From: Siderastrea siderea
Lineage: Eukaryota > Cnidaria > Anthozoa > Scleractinia > Rhizangiidae
Length of the DNA: 64,000 nucleotides
Assembly: GCA_964030785.1 (NCBI GenBank)
Contig: OZ034969.1
Coordinates: forward strand, 33,644,101 to 33,708,100
Direction: 5' to 3'
A program made the translations under genes and the position numbers. This document shows, piece by piece, positions 1-12,570 of the stretch (its first letter is position 1; the number at the start of each line of letters is the position of its first letter). The notes beneath the pieces were generated by a model. The model was not told the DNA's origin. It saw only the letters and a list, made by a program, of their open reading frames with translations, and did not search any database.

Positions 1-660
1 GCATCACCTTGACTTGGTGAATTCTAGATGGGTTATTGGTAATCATCAGGTCGAGTATGCTATGACCTCTTGTCGGCGTTTCAATCAGTTGAATGAGCCT
101 TCTATTATCAAGTAGATCCCCAAATATATGATGAAGTGTGGTAAAGGAACTGCCAGTTTTCAAGGTTTTATTACTCCATTCCCAGCCTGGGAAGTAAAAA
201 CCTCCACCAAGCACAGAATCATGTGTGGTTGAGCAGTGATTTTTCCAACTGCAGAAGGATGTATTTGTCATCTACGGGTGCCTGTAATAAGCTCCTATGT
301 GGAGAGTCTTGTAGCCAGTGACGCGCAGATTACACCAAAGCAATTCACAGTCGGTTTCCAAGTTATTATTTCTAACCAACAGCAGGTCAGATTTAGCAGC
401 GATGAACACGCCACGGTGGGGGTCACCTAGTCTGTCTCTTCGTTCCACCTCATAGGTATCCGTGGGGAAGTACTCGCTGTTGCTATAATCCTGGGTCAGC
501 CAAGACTCTCGTCCAATAATAATATCCGGTTTTAGATCGTTGATTATAATCAGGAAAGCCTTTCGTTTAGCTGGAAGGCTCTGGCAGTTGTCATTCAGGA
601 CGGAGATCGTATCCTTTCTGATCCGGGAACTTCTAATGTTGTTTTCCTAGGGGAAAGTCG
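1..660 (-). pseudogene. LINE endonuclease fragment (EEP fold), decayed
   Basis: Read on the minus strand, about 610-270 encodes a run with NDNCQSLPAKR, then PDIIIGRESWL, then ERRDRLGDPHRGVFIA and ending in HIGAYYRHP, followed by a stop. A second block (about 210-1) reads FPGWEWSNK, IETPTRGHSILDLMITNNPS. These match the order of motifs in the apurinic-type endonuclease (exonuclease-endonuclease-phosphatase fold) of CR1/L2/Rex-like non-LTR retrotransposons: the target-glutamate block, the RGG-type block, and the GDFNLPGW and LDL(V/I) blocks. The usual GGDFN is degraded to GGGFYF and the two blocks are out of frame with a stop between, so it is dead. The reverse transcriptase would lie to the left, outside the window. 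Clade is not determined. Confidence 0.75.
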
Positions 661-783
661 TATCATACGGAGGCCGCAGCCTGCCTGGATCACCAGTCAA
701 GGAGTCACGTGTGACCAGACTCGAAAACGGATTAGAAAGCTCCAAGCTGGTGTCACTTGAAGGTGAAAAGTGAGCTTAAGAAG

Positions 784-1124
784 TGTCGGGGAGCATATGT
801 CATAAAATAAAGTTCCGTGGGAATTTTGTGAAAAAAGCAAGCCACCTATTTAGATGAGTTAAGGGGACCCTGAGGGACTTTCTAAAAGTTGTCGGCAATT
901 TTTTAAGTTGCACCGACGGCCGCTAAGTTGGGTTAAAAATTTGACGTTCTTGACCCAGCATGAAAACGAGGCTGGGACATAATTTTCCTCTCAATCATCA
1001 TTTATGGCATTAAATTGCTACCAGAACTACTAATATCTGATATATAAGTTTGTCTTACTTAAGGTCACACTTTAAAAGTAATAAAAAATGTCACGTGACC
1101 ATTTTAACATGGAAACGAGGCTGA
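784..1124 (+). repeat. left terminal inverted repeat of the 6.5 kb element
   Basis: Pairs with 6966-7292 in inverse orientation. Shared blocks include AAGCAAGCCACCTAT, GTTGTCGGCAATTTT / CTTGTCGGCAATTTT, ATCATTTATGG, AATTGCTACCAGAAC and TCACGTGACC. It contains two copies of a motif CATG(A/G)AAACGAGGCTG at 959 and 1108 that recurs at the other end. Confidence 0.8.
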
Positions 1125-1560
1125 ATTGACTTTTGGGCTGTTGTTGAATTGAACAAATTGTCTTCTGAGTTACCAGACTCGAAAGACATTTATGATCTAA
1201 TCCCTGAAACGAATATAAAACAATATTTAACTAACTAATTTAAATATGAACAAAAAATCACAAAACACTATCGCGATCGGGCATCTTTTTTCTTGATGCT
1301 ACAGTATACAGAGGGCATTTTAACGTCATAAGTGAAATAAAATTAAGCAGGGGAAAAAATCAAAAATAAAAGTGCTAGGTTTAAAAGAGATGCCTCGAAT
1401 GCTAACTGCCTAAGTATGGTACACCTCGCTACACCTTATATGCACACTTGGTCAGCGGTTTAAATTTTTGGTCAGCGGTCTTTATCATCAATTTTAAGGG
1501 CGGCCATTTTGAACTTCCAGTACATGTAGAGAAGCCAACGATTGTTTTCTGTGTTTTTCT

Positions 1561-4500
1561 ATGGAGAATGACCCCGTTTCTGTAGACATAGATGGCCAAA
1601 CAAAAAACCTAGATGTTGCTTTATGTATTATCTGTCAGCTTAAGACGGATGAAAGCCTTGTGGAGAAACCTACATCGTACGAGAAAATCTTGAATTGTGT
1701 TGAAGAATGGGCAAGTTATGGTCATTTGAGTTACACGGAAGCATGGGAAAAGATTCAGTTTTTCAGCGCAGGAACTTAAAGAAAAGAACACAACATGGCA
1801 CCGATCGTGCTACAAGGATGCAGTTCACACTGGAATGCTGAAGAGGGCAAAAGACAGGTATGAAAGGCAGTTGGAGGGCCCCAATGAGTCTAGACGTAAA
1901 TCTCACGATTTTACGCCTATTGAAAGTCCTCAGTTCACCCGTTCAAAAACATCCCCTTTCAATAAGGATGTGTGCTTTTTCTGCGATAAACCATCAGCCT
2001 ATCGACAACCACTGCATAAAGTAAGCACGTTTGCAGCTGGTGAATCACTCTCCGCTGCCGTCAAACTGTCAGGCAATGAAAAATTGGCAGTTAAATTAAA
2101 CACTTCAATTGCCGCCGATGATGCACATTCAGCTGACATTAGATATCATTTAAAGTGTTGGTTAAGCAATGTTACTAATGTTCTACGGAAACCGTCATCC
2201 CCCCTTGATTCCGGTTCTAAATTAGCTAGCGAGATTGCTGCAAAGATAGAATTTCTAACAATGACGGAGATAACTTTGCGAAAGGGAAAAATTGCAAGCA
2301 TGTCCGAGTTGGAAGCTGCGTTCGAAAGCATTTTAGAAGGGAACAATGTCGACAATCCAACGGTCAGCAGAAAGTCATTAAAGCAACTTCTACTAAGTGA
2401 AATACCTGGAATTGAGTTTCATAGGCCTAAGCGTGTAAACGAGTCTGAACGAGTTAGCATAAAAATAACACGGGATGCTGCGATTCAAGAAGCTGAGGAT
2501 CAAAGAACTGACCTAGATGACGAGATGAAAACATTGTTTGATGCCGCCTCAGTACTAAGAAAGTCTATCAGGAAATGCAACAAGTGGAAGTTTACTGGGT
2601 CATTTAATGACATTTCTGACCAGAATTTACCAGTAGAGCTATACAGCTTTTTCAGATGGGTCATTCAAGGGCCAAACGATGTACATTCCACTAAGAAATC
2701 CGAGGATGTGCATAAGCGTGCTATGAGTCTTTCTCAGAGTACCGTTTCGATGTGCCTATCTGATCGACAAGTGAAGTATGAAAAATCAGATGCTCTTATA
2801 AGATCCACGGTTGAAATGCCTCAACAGTTGGCTGTTGGCCTTGCTGTTCACCAGGCGGTGCGAAGTAAGGAATTAATCAATATGCTTCACGGGTTTGGCA
2901 TGTCGGTTGATTACAATAGAATTCTTAGAGTAGAGGCACAAATTGAGTCAAGTGTACTAAACCGTGTGGCTCAGAACGACGGTATATACCTACCCCCAGA
3001 TATTGTGATTGGAAGGCATGTGTTCTTTGCTGTGGACAACGTGGACTTTGCTGAGGATACTCCTGACGGCAAACATACTTTCCATGGAACAGCGATGGCC
3101 ATATACCAAAGAAGCGACCCTACAGACAAATAGCCAGAAGTTACCGTTGATACGACAGACCAGCGTCGCTCAATCAAAGAACTTCCAGAATCAGTCACTA
3201 AAATCCTGGAATGTCCTCCGCCTCCGTCCAAGCCCGTTGGCCCTGTTCACCCACAGTTTGGTTTGTTTACCGAAGACGAACTTCCAATAAGAGTAAGATT
3301 ACAAGATTTCGCCTGGCTTCTCGGCCGCAGTCTAACCAGAGCTCCAACTGACAACCTACAGGTGATAGAAACTGAGGAAAATCAACTGGAGAACGAACCC
3401 ACCAAGAGTACAGACGTTCCAGTGTGGTCTGGTTACAACTCGATGATAAGCGATGTAATGCCCGTCACACGAGTTGGTGCCCCTCCCGTGGTTGCAGCAC
3501 CAGCGCACGAATGGCAGACTTTGTTGACAGTTCTCATGCAGGCACAGAATATCAAGGCAAAGGTAGTAGGCCCGACCAGGAAGACGGTGATCTCGCTTGA
3601 TATGGGCCTCTACCAACCGGCAAAAAAGCTTCAGATGTCGCGACAAGATCTCAACCATTTAATACTCAGGCCCGGAGAGTTGCACATAGTAATGGCGCAG
3701 CTAAGGGCAATCGGTGCCTTCATTGAGAACAGCGGACTGGACTTGTGTTGGTTAGAATCAGATCTCTACGGTCCTGCAACCGTAAAGCAAATTATTGGTG
3801 GTGACCACGTGAAGAGAGGGGAGACCGCACACCTGATAACCGTACAGGCACTTTTTGAAATATATCAAGAAGATTTTTTTAAGCAACACCCGGATTTGTA
3901 CGCCATTGTTGAACAGGCATCAAAGGAACTTGACGCTGCTTGTAAAGATTGTTCCAAGAAATGCCTTAAGACTACGCACAACAAACTGGTCCACACTATT
4001 TCGTCAACACAGATCCTGTAGAAGATGAAGATTTTTGATGCTGAGCACACAGAGATCCCGCTGTTTATGTTTGTGCGCCATTACATGAGAATGGTGTTGG
4101 AGATGATGTCTTTTATTCGAGCAGTTCGCACTGGGGACTGGGAGCTTCACTTAGAAGCTCTTGAGTTGTTCACAAAGTATTTCTTTGCACACGACATGCT
4201 TAACTATGCCCGCATGATCCCAGTTTATCTGGCTAGATGCAGGTGCTACCTGACTCGGATCCAGAGATTTACCATGAGTTTCAGCAAGGGAACTGGGTTG
4301 TGAACAAGAATGATGATGTGTCTTTCTGTGGAATCGGTGGCGATAATGCCTTGGAGCACCTCAACAGGTCAATGAAAGTCTCTGGGGGATTGGTTGGGAT
4401 CACACTGAACCCCACTGCCCGTACCAAATATTTCTTGATAGCACCCGAGCTAGCAAGGTTGGCAGAGCAGGCCAAGCAGATGGCAGGTACTTCATCCAAG

Positions 4501-6729
4501 ACCCAGACGCATCACCACAATCTTTCCACTGCTGTGAGGTTGCGCCAAGAGAAGAACATCGATCGGTTAGTCAACGGCATACTACGTTTCACAAACCCAT
4601 TCACCGAAGAGAGTGCTGACCTCTACAACCTTGTAACGAAGGTAGTAACCCCCGAGAATGTTAAGAAGGATCTGAGCGAGCAAAGCACCATTGGAAAAGA
4701 GCTTTTCAACAACTTTGTGGAAGAACGTATCCAGTCAGCCGAACACAGCATCTGGTCTCCGATGAAAAAGCGGAAGCTACTTACATGGAAGTCCACAGGG
4801 AAAACGCTGCGAGTGGCAACCCAGGATAAAGTTATCGAGCTAAAGGAAGACCGCTCGCTTTTTGCGCGGATGATGGTGGTATGCAAGTCACGCCCAGAGA
4901 TTGACATCAAAGAGGCTGTCGGGCTGTACGAGTTCTCTGTAGTGCCAAGGTCGATGTTTGCCGCGGACGGTACCATGTTTCACTGTTCCACTAAGAGTGC
5001 CTTAATGGACATACTGGAGAAGCTGCCTGATAGATCTACTGCCAGTAACATGGAACAGGATGACAGTGTTCTTACAGAGACAGCAGATGCTCCGATGAAG
5101 GTGTCAATTGTTGATGGAATGGCAGAAGTGCAGGCGATTGAAAAGCCAGACTGGATCAAGAACTGTTCACATCTAGCTGATCATTTCACAGCGCAAATCT
5201 TTGAGAAGTACAGCCACACCAATGAACTGCGACTCATCTTTGACAGGTAAGTTATTTGTTCCCTCAGATCTACCTGACAGTTATCTTTAGCATATGGAGT
5301 TATGTTCAACAGGATATACTTGAAGTGAGAATAACAGATCCAAAATGCTTTGATTTTAGGTATGATGTACTATCCTCACTTAAGGCAGCAACCCGAGTGT
5401 CACGACAGGGAGGTAAAGATCCCATCTATTACAAGATTACCGACACAACCCACATTGCAAAGGTACAATACAATAGAATCTATTAAACTCACACTTTCAT
5501 AGTTTTTCATGTGGGTAATAGTTTACTATTATTGGAGACATGGACTTTGTTACTCAGAATATTATTAACATCCATTTACAATTATTAATTATCTTATTTT
5601 AAGGTGTCAATGAAGAAACTTTTGGCGCACGTGAATACAAAGAAGGAGCTGACCGAATATCTCGCCAGTAAGACTCTGGAGAAGGGGCGCCGAGATGGAG
5701 TGCGAGTAGTAGTGTCGTGGAGCAATAAGTGCAGGGCTACCCACAAGGAAATGTCATACCTGGAGAGCGACCAAGAAGAGGCAGACACCAAGCTGCTGCT
5801 TCATGCTATCGATGCTGCTACCTCAGGAGCAACCAGTATTGAGATCGTCTCACCAGATACCGACGTCTTTGTGCTGGCTCTCAGGCGATATCCAGAGCTG
5901 TGTGAGAATACAGTATTCGTCACTGGAAGGGGGCAGCGCCACCGGAAGATACCGTTAAGTCCAATAGTTCACGCTTTAGGGCCTCTTAGAACGGCAGCAC
6001 TTCCAGGATTTCACGCTTGGAGTGGTGCTGATGTTACAGGCAGCTTCGCTGGAAAAGGCAAGTTGGCATGCTGGAAAGCATTTCTTGAGGCTGGCGAGGA
6101 GTGTGCGACTGCACTTGCTGGTCTTGGTTCTACCCCACAACCTACACCTGAGACCTTTGCCGCAATAGAAAAGCTAGTTTGTCTTCTGTATCTACCGAAG
6201 ACGCAAATCTTCAGGGTGAAAGATCTGAGGTGGTTCCTCTTCCGCAAGAAACAAGCCGAATCAGAGAGACTTCCTCCAACCCAGGCTGCTCTGAAAGAAG
6301 CCATAATGCGTGCACAATACCAGGCGATGGTGTGGAACAAAGACAAAGTGCCCAATCCAGACCTTCCCTCACCAGCCGAATATGGATGGAAAATGCAAAA
6401 TGGTACAGTGAATATAGTATATCTGACATCACAAAATGAAATATGAATGTTAAAAATACCTTTGTATTTTTGCAGGTGAGTGGTGCCCAGTGATGACACA
6501 GCTACAACCAGCACCTGATGCAGTCCTTCACATTGTCAAGTGTGGTTGCATTAAGAGTAGATGTTCTACCAACCGATGTCAGTGTCGAAAGGCTGGTCTT
6601 AATTGCACCGATCTTTGTAGCTGTAGTGATGAAGGAGTTGAGTCCTGTGACAACGTTGACATCGACGGTGATAGTGACATTGAGTATTCTGACAATGATG
6701 AAGATACCGAAGAGGAGAATGACGACTAG
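1561..6729 (+). pseudogene. transposon-encoded zinc-finger / XPG-PIN-like nuclease / CXC-tail protein, disrupted
   Basis: Exons read 1561-5246, 5360-5462, 5604-6402 and 6476-6729, all with GT-AG introns that restore frame (junctions LIFDR/YDVL, HIAK/VSMKK, KMQN/GEWCPV). The start ATG at 1561 opens with acidic sequence. Order of parts: a Cys/His region with CIIC near the start, WHRSCY (in the frame after the first shift), CFFC and later YHLKCW; a long middle section with ALEHLNRSMKVSGGLVGITL; a nuclease-like core in exon 3 with EADTKLL, SPDTDVFVLAL and SGADVTGSFAGKGK, where the spaced acidic residues resemble the metal-binding set of XPG/FEN and PIN domains; and a C-terminal CGCIKSRCSTNRCQC...CTDLCSC block like the tesmin/TSO1 CXC motif. 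Breaks: a frameshift near 1760, in-frame TAG at 3131-3133 and at 4019-4021, and a frameshift near 4232. Function is presumed transposase; this is inference from position between TIRs. Confidence 0.7.
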
Positions 6730-6965
6730 AATGTTTTTGTCGAGATTTGAAAGGTGTCTTTGAAAATTTGGGAACGTTTTTACGTAGTTTCAAATAAGCT
6801 AAAAGACATCTGTAAGGTAGCCTCGTTTTCATGTCTGATAGTCAAGTGACTGTGTTGATCATTCAGTAATCATTTAGTCGTGTCAGACACACTGCAGTGT
6901 ACATTCTGGGTAATTTGGAGATCAATTTATTAAATTTAACGGTAGCCAAAAGGACTTTCTTGCTT

Positions 6966-7292
6966 CAGCCTCGTTTCTATGTTTAAAGGTCACGTGAACT
7001 TTTTATTACTCTTAAGTTATAGCCTTGACTAAATGGCACCCATATAACAGATACTAGTGGTTCTGGTAGCAATTTGTTTCCATAAATGATGGCTAAGAGA
7101 AACAATAAGGCCCAGCCTCGTTTTCATGTTGGGCCAAACACGTCATTATTAAAACACGGCTTAGCAGCCGTGCGTGCAAGTTACAAAATTGCCGACAAGT
7201 ATGACTATGTTCCTTATGGTCGCCCTATAACATCTAGATAGGTGGCTTGCTTCTTTCACAAAAATCGCACGAAATTACAGATGCTCCCAGAC
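6966..7292 (-). repeat. right terminal inverted repeat of the 6.5 kb element
   Basis: Inverse partner of 784-1124 with many small differences and an indel of about 10 bp near the outer end. It carries CAGCCTCGTTT(C/T)CATG-type motifs at 6966 and 7113, and a third copy lies just inside it at 6820. The degree of divergence between the two TIRs suggests an old insertion. Confidence 0.8.
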
Positions 7293-7424
7293 TTGACGAT
7301 GGGAGCGCCAGAGCCTGGTAAACTTCAGAACACATTTGCATACAGCGAATATGATACAGAAGTATGTTTCCTGTGAATTGGGAAGCTGTTCCTCCTGCCT
7401 GCATGTTCAAATTAATGTTCCTAT
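7293..7424. other. short flank, nothing recognised
   Basis: Directly outside the right TIR there is a small hairpin, GCTCCCA / TGGGAGC, spanning the element edge. No coding signal is seen. Confidence 0.4.
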
Positions 7425-7555
7425 ATTTGATTGTAAATATTTATAAATTGTACATACTATGTAACTTAGATAGGTATTCATATTTATATTAGTTAGATAC
7501 TCTGTAATGCGCTCTTGATCATATTTATGTTAAATAGCGCAATATAAATTAATAA

Positions 7556-7587
<32 letters not shown>

Positions 7588-7590
7588 TTA
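7425..7590 (+). mobile_element. LINE 3' tail with (ATT)n end
   Basis: AT-rich sequence ending in TAGCGCAATATAAATTAAT followed by AATT and an (ATT)n run at about 7556-7587. CR1/L2-type LINEs commonly finish in such a GCGC...AATAAATTATTATT tail. Only the 3' end is visible; no reverse-transcriptase coding lies upstream. Confidence 0.5.
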
Positions 7591-8499
7591 TGCAATTGCC
7601 ACACATTTTGAACTTGCTACCAAGACTCATGTAAAAGTTAAATCACCATGCACATTCAAGACTCCAGGTTTGACTCCTAACAGGGATAGCAAAAAGTACT
7701 GCTGTAAAGAAAAAAGCATTAAACGAATAGTAGTGCTTGGCAAAACACGATATAAGTTAACAAAAGTAAGTCCCCATTTTCCCACTTGGTAAAATGACTT
7801 TTTATGCACTGCCTGTAAAAATTATTGACACTGTTTCCAACATCAAGAAGTTCAGAGATAGTTTACTTGGCAGCTCAACAGCCAATTTCCTAAACAAAAA
7901 CATACAAAGTGAAAAGAAAGCTTTCAACTGGCTAACGTTATGACTGGCTAAGGAAAGGTTCAAAAAGGAAAACATATTAAATTACTAAGTACATTATTAT
8001 ATTATCAAAACAACCGTGCATGCATACGCCTTAGAGCACGACTGAAAACTGTGTTTGAACGTGTTTCCTTCTCACTCTTTGAGTAAAAAAACGTCTTTAT
8101 TAGGCGTAATGTCTAGAAGCTTAGCCTGTCAAACCGAAATCTATTTCCCTTGGATTTGCTTACTGTTCTTGTTGTTGTGTCTCTTATGCTTGTAATATTA
8201 TTGCTCAAGTGGGAAGCAGTGGTTATGGACCCGGTTCCCATTTCTGATAACAACCATAAATGATAATTATGTGAGAAATAAGAAAAAATTGTTGATCAAA
8301 ACACCAGCAGGATAAAAGCAAAAGGCATTATGCATGCACGTAAGGCGAGGAGTATTTGTCTTGTCTTATTCTTGTATGTTTCACCAGTGGCATGAAACAA
8401 GCACAAGACTACATGCCCATGTACTGCTTTTATTTGGCAAGTAGGAACTTGCATAAAATAAGTGAAGGAAAATTAAATGCTGCTCTCAAGCAATATAAA
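7591..8499. other. noncoding, nothing recognised
   Basis: AT-rich sequence with only short random open frames on either strand. I see no repeat partner inside the window. Confidence 0.5.
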
Positions 8500-8662
8500 G
8501 CTTTTTCCGTGTGTGCATAGCCTGATATAAACACAAGTTGGGTTGGGAGAATTCTCGCAAGTTATACAAACCCAAGACAAGGCCGAGGGTTTGCAAAACT
8601 GTCTCGAATTCTTCCAACCCCTCTCGTGTTTATATCAGGGTATGCAAACACAGAAAAAAAAG
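8500..8662. mobile_element. palindromic MITE, about 160 bp
   Basis: The two halves pair around about 8581: CCTGATATAAACAC (8521) against GTGTTTATATCAGG (8626), plus GGGTTGG / CCAACCC and AATTCT / GAATTC blocks. Arms extend outward to GCTTTTTCCGTGTGTGCAT and its inverse. No clear target duplication. Confidence 0.65.
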
Positions 8663-10892
8663 TTTTTATTGGTTTTGTAAAATAATTAAGATACTACACA
8701 CAACGGCGACGTCACAACTGTATTTACATACTCTCAGGCAAACACACCTCTCAGCCAATCAAAGCGCGCGTAGTATCGTTGTTATTTTATAATCATGAAT
8801 GGTACTAATTCTTATGTTTGCCATGCCCGACCTTCCATGAAACCGGGATGACATACAGTTCTTGAACAATTACATGAAAAGATTCACACTTAAATTATTC
8901 TCTCAAAGCTTATTAAGAAGACAGATTCGAAAATAATACAATCAACTTATTGAAGTAAAACCGTGTTTACATCGACATTTTTTTAAATTTCAAAACACGT
9001 TTATCAGGCCTTTACACAGAAGCTTATTAAGTTTTGTTTTGTTCCTTCTAACATCATAGGTACCAAAGAGAACAATCTTGTATTCAACTGATGTTTTAGT
9101 CGACAAAACACGAACGACAAAAACTAGTCTAGTCTATCAACACATTGGTATGAGAACGTATTCGCTTAAGGTGTCTGAACACAGTTTGCGCAGACTCTAC
9201 GATTTGTACTGCTGACGCAGCCTCGCTCCCAGGCCTTGATGCGCTATCGTGTGACTGAGGGAGGTTTGGAACCGAACGCGATAGCGCGAGGGCTGGCAAA
9301 ACATGGCTAATTTATCCCAGATCAGGGAGTTTTTATCCCAGATTTTGCTGAAAAAAAAAAAACTCGCTTTGTAGTAAAGGATCATCCAGTATTTCGAATG
9401 TATGATCTACAGACGTCCCTTCCAGAGTTCTAGAGGAGGATTTAGACAGGATTCCTGGGAAGGAACGAAATTTGGCGCTTGTTTTCTAAAGGACTGTTCC
9501 TTTCGGTTGTCGTCCTGTTTGCCCCCGATCGAAAGAACGGGAATGACTGTAGTTTCTTGAAAAAGTAAACTTGTGAATTTTAATGCATCAACTGCTATTC
9601 GTTCCTGTTATGGAAAGCTTTCCTAGAAGGTAAGTTTTGCAAAAGCTATCGCTTTGTTTACAAAACTGATGACAAATTTAACTTTGGTGCACAGAAGATC
9701 GATCGATAGGCTTTGTAGCTTCTCGCTATCAAACTCATCCTTCGAAGACAAGGAAGATCCAACCGTTTTTTACTGTTTTTATCTCTTCATTTACTCTTGC
9801 TATTAATGAAACATAACAAAAATTTCTTTAATCGGTAGTTGCAGGCAGTAAGAAATTATTATATTATGCAAAAGAGTTAAAAACATCATCAATAAAGGTC
9901 AAATATGCCAAGCGTTTTTGTTGTTTAATATCCAGGAAATGGAACTGAAACGAATGGATTCTCAGTGTTATAATTCATCAACTGTTTGGTTCTTAGGAAT
10001 CTATGCTTATTAACCGGTGTATCTCTGTCTCTGTGGAATTGCAGTTCATTATAATTTATCTTTTCAGACAAAACTGAAAACTTTCACTGTAGTTTCTCAC
10101 GACTTTTACTCAACCCCTTCCTAAGAGATACTATTTTTTATTTTACTGTGCATAACAAAAAATATCCAATAAAGGTTCAGCTACCGTATGCTCTATGTTT
10201 GTTACCTAAAGTCGTAAACAATGTCATACCAGTTCTCCAAAATGAAAATGTGCAGTGGAAAGACCACATGTGCAAGTAAGAAGAATGATGACATATATTT
10301 CAGAACTCATAAACTGAAGAATTCATACAGAAAAGGACTGTAGAGCTCTGAAACCAAACAAATAAAACCTCATTACTGAAGGGCCTTGTTGCACTGACAT
10401 GGCAATTTTGCTAATCAGTGTTTTGTTTTTATTATTGTTCGATGTAAACTGTATTAGGCTTTTATGACAGTTTTTCCGTGTTACATCACAACTTTCTTAC
10501 TTACTAGGCCTTGGGGTGTCATGTGGCACACAAGGCCTCAATGCATCAAAAGTCCCCCCCCCCCACCCTGCATTAGGAAAAGAAAACTAACAAGTAAGTG
10601 AAATATGTATCCAAAAACTCATCGTATTTTTATTTGTTATGTCCCTAGTCAATATGTGTTACACTGCACATGTACTGCAATTACTTCAATTTATACTTGA
10701 ATATGTACTGGCACAAAGATAACCCATTTATAACACAACAGCTGATAAACCGAAGTTGTGACTATTGTTATCAAAGAATGATAAATCAAATCTTCTCCAT
10801 TACCCCATCCCTTCTACAATATCATTAGCCAAACAAGTCTCATTTATTTTTATCTTCATTATTCAATTTGCACTATTCCTTGGTTTATGGAA
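8663..10892. other. noncoding, nothing firm
   Basis: No coding region is supported. At 9166 there is the motif TTAAGGTGTCTGAACACAG, related to motifs at about 15436 (minus) and 45713. At 9239-9288 a GCGCTATCG / CGATAGCGC inverted pair occurs. A run of C sits near 10553-10563. Confidence 0.5.
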
Positions 10893-11653
10893 CGTGGGGA
10901 GGGGGTACTGATGAGAAAATGGAGGTGTCTGAAAATTTTGTGGTGTCAGATGGGGGTATCAGAAAAATTAAACTCATGTCAAGGAGGGTACTTGAAAAAA
11001 GGAGAAAATGCAACACAAAACTAGCCTTTGAGTAGTTGGCTCCAGGGTGTTTCAACATCAATAGTATTTAATAAGTAAGGACTACGATTGGACTGACCTT
11101 ATCCAGTCAGAGAGTTTGCTGAAACTGACTGTGAAAGAACTAGACAAATATACAGACCATCATTACTTGCAATGTAAATACTTGAAAAGAAAGACAATAT
11201 TCAGTCTATAGCACACCACTACTACAGTACCACAGGAGTGGATGAGCAACAATCAGAGGACTCAGCAGACTCGAGTGACAAAGATGACGAAGAAGAAAGT
11301 GAAGTGGTGAGGATATTGTTTTAATGAAATTGGAGATGAAGAAGAATCAGAAGATAAGAACAAGTTTCATTTATTAGATCCAGGAGAAGTACATGTGCTG
11401 GCAACAAAAAAAGAATGGGGAGTGGATGGCTGTTCTACTGGCATGTAAAAAAGAAAGTGAAGAAATGTTTTTTTGTTGTTGTTGTTGCTATGGAATGTAG
11501 TACTGGAGAGAAAAAAAAGTGGATATACAAAGGGGTACCTAAAATTCCAGAAGACTGAGGAGGGGTGCTTGATTTTTTTTTTTTATTATTAGACAAGCGG
11601 GGTCCTAAATTTTTTTTCATAAAGGGTAATTTCTCATCAATCCCCCCCCCCCC
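10893..11653. mobile_element. possible 0.76 kb non-autonomous TIR element
   Basis: The left end GGGGAGGGGGTACTGATGAG and the right end, which reads inversely as GGGGATTGATGAGAAAT, are inverted relatives. G-rich tips make the match partly low complexity. Inside, 11230-11320 encodes an acidic stretch (EDSADSSDKDDEEESE) that may be an exon relic; nothing else is readable. Confidence 0.4.
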
Positions 11654-12570
11654 AACATGTTTTTGTGAATGCACCCTTGGGGGTTAAATGACAAAGGTTG
11701 GTATCAGGTCTAGTTGTTAGCCAAATCGTACTCATACCTTTCATTGATATTGGGTGCACCATTAAAAAATAAACAAACAGAAAAAAAGCACAAATTCTTG
11801 GGATAGCAAGTTCTCTGTGTTTGAAATGAGTACAAAAGCAATTCACGGGCGAAAACGAATGCAGCGATACTGATAACAGTATTACATAGACTCCTAAGTC
11901 ATAGAATTACTAGGGTACCTCCTTTTATTTATTTTATTAGAATACTAAAACACTTTGTCAGCAAATGTTAAAACGTTTGCCAATTCTAAAAATTCTAAAA
12001 CAACAAAAGTGACGTGTAAAGGGATAAATTACAATGATTATTCATAATTTCATTCACTTTGGAGAAAGCTCTCACAAGACCATTACCTACAACAGTTCGT
12101 AAGGCGCGATTCGATGATTTTAACCACCCAGACAACTTCTGAATCGCAATGGTCTCTTGTTTTGCTTTCCTCGTTCTCCTACTTCCTATCCTTTTGAGAA
12201 TTTTGCTTCTTCATGCGAGGGATTCTGTGACTCAGCGTCTACCACAAGCAGCTACGTACAAGTCATTGGTGTGCTTTGATCATTTTCTATGACCTTCGGC
12301 GAGGAATGAGCGTTATAATACGTTACCTTTGGCACTGGTTTAATCATTGAGCTCGCTTTTAACCCTGCCACTTAAAATTTTCTTCATTTGCCTGCAGTCC
12401 GAAATTTGACGGACGCCTCATGCGACAGGGATGGTTCGAGCGCCGCCATTTTGAATTTGCCATTATTTGCCAGGCGTCCTTGGCGAATTTTCCCGCCGAG
12501 CTCGTCGGGTGATGTCACAACTGATATTTCGCCGAGGACAACTGGGTACGAGGCTGCTGCTGACGTGAAT
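11654..12570. other. noncoding flank left of the foldback element
   Basis: No gene or repeat partner recognised. The stretch 12562-12570 (GACGTGAAT) is the left target-site duplication of the next element. Confidence 0.5.

Larger units (their letters stand above)
784..7292. mobile_element. 6.5 kb DNA transposon with long TIRs carrying an XPG/PIN-like nuclease gene (Academ-like?)
   Basis: The ends at 784-1124 and 6966-7292 are diverged inverted copies of each other, and the single gene at 1561-6729 lies between them, so gene and TIRs form one element. The outermost shared bases are GTC(G/T)GGGAGCAT. I could not find a convincing target-site duplication. Known: Academ transposons encode an XPG-family nuclease, and the protein here has an acidic ADTK / SPDTDVF core that fits an XPG/PIN fold; that makes Academ the best guess, but it is inference. 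The family may instead be an unnamed one. The gene is disrupted, so this copy is not autonomous now. Confidence 0.75.

Noticed and set aside
3356..4976. Minus-strand open frames over the XPG/PIN-like gene
   Set aside because: Antisense shadows of the plus-strand coding region.
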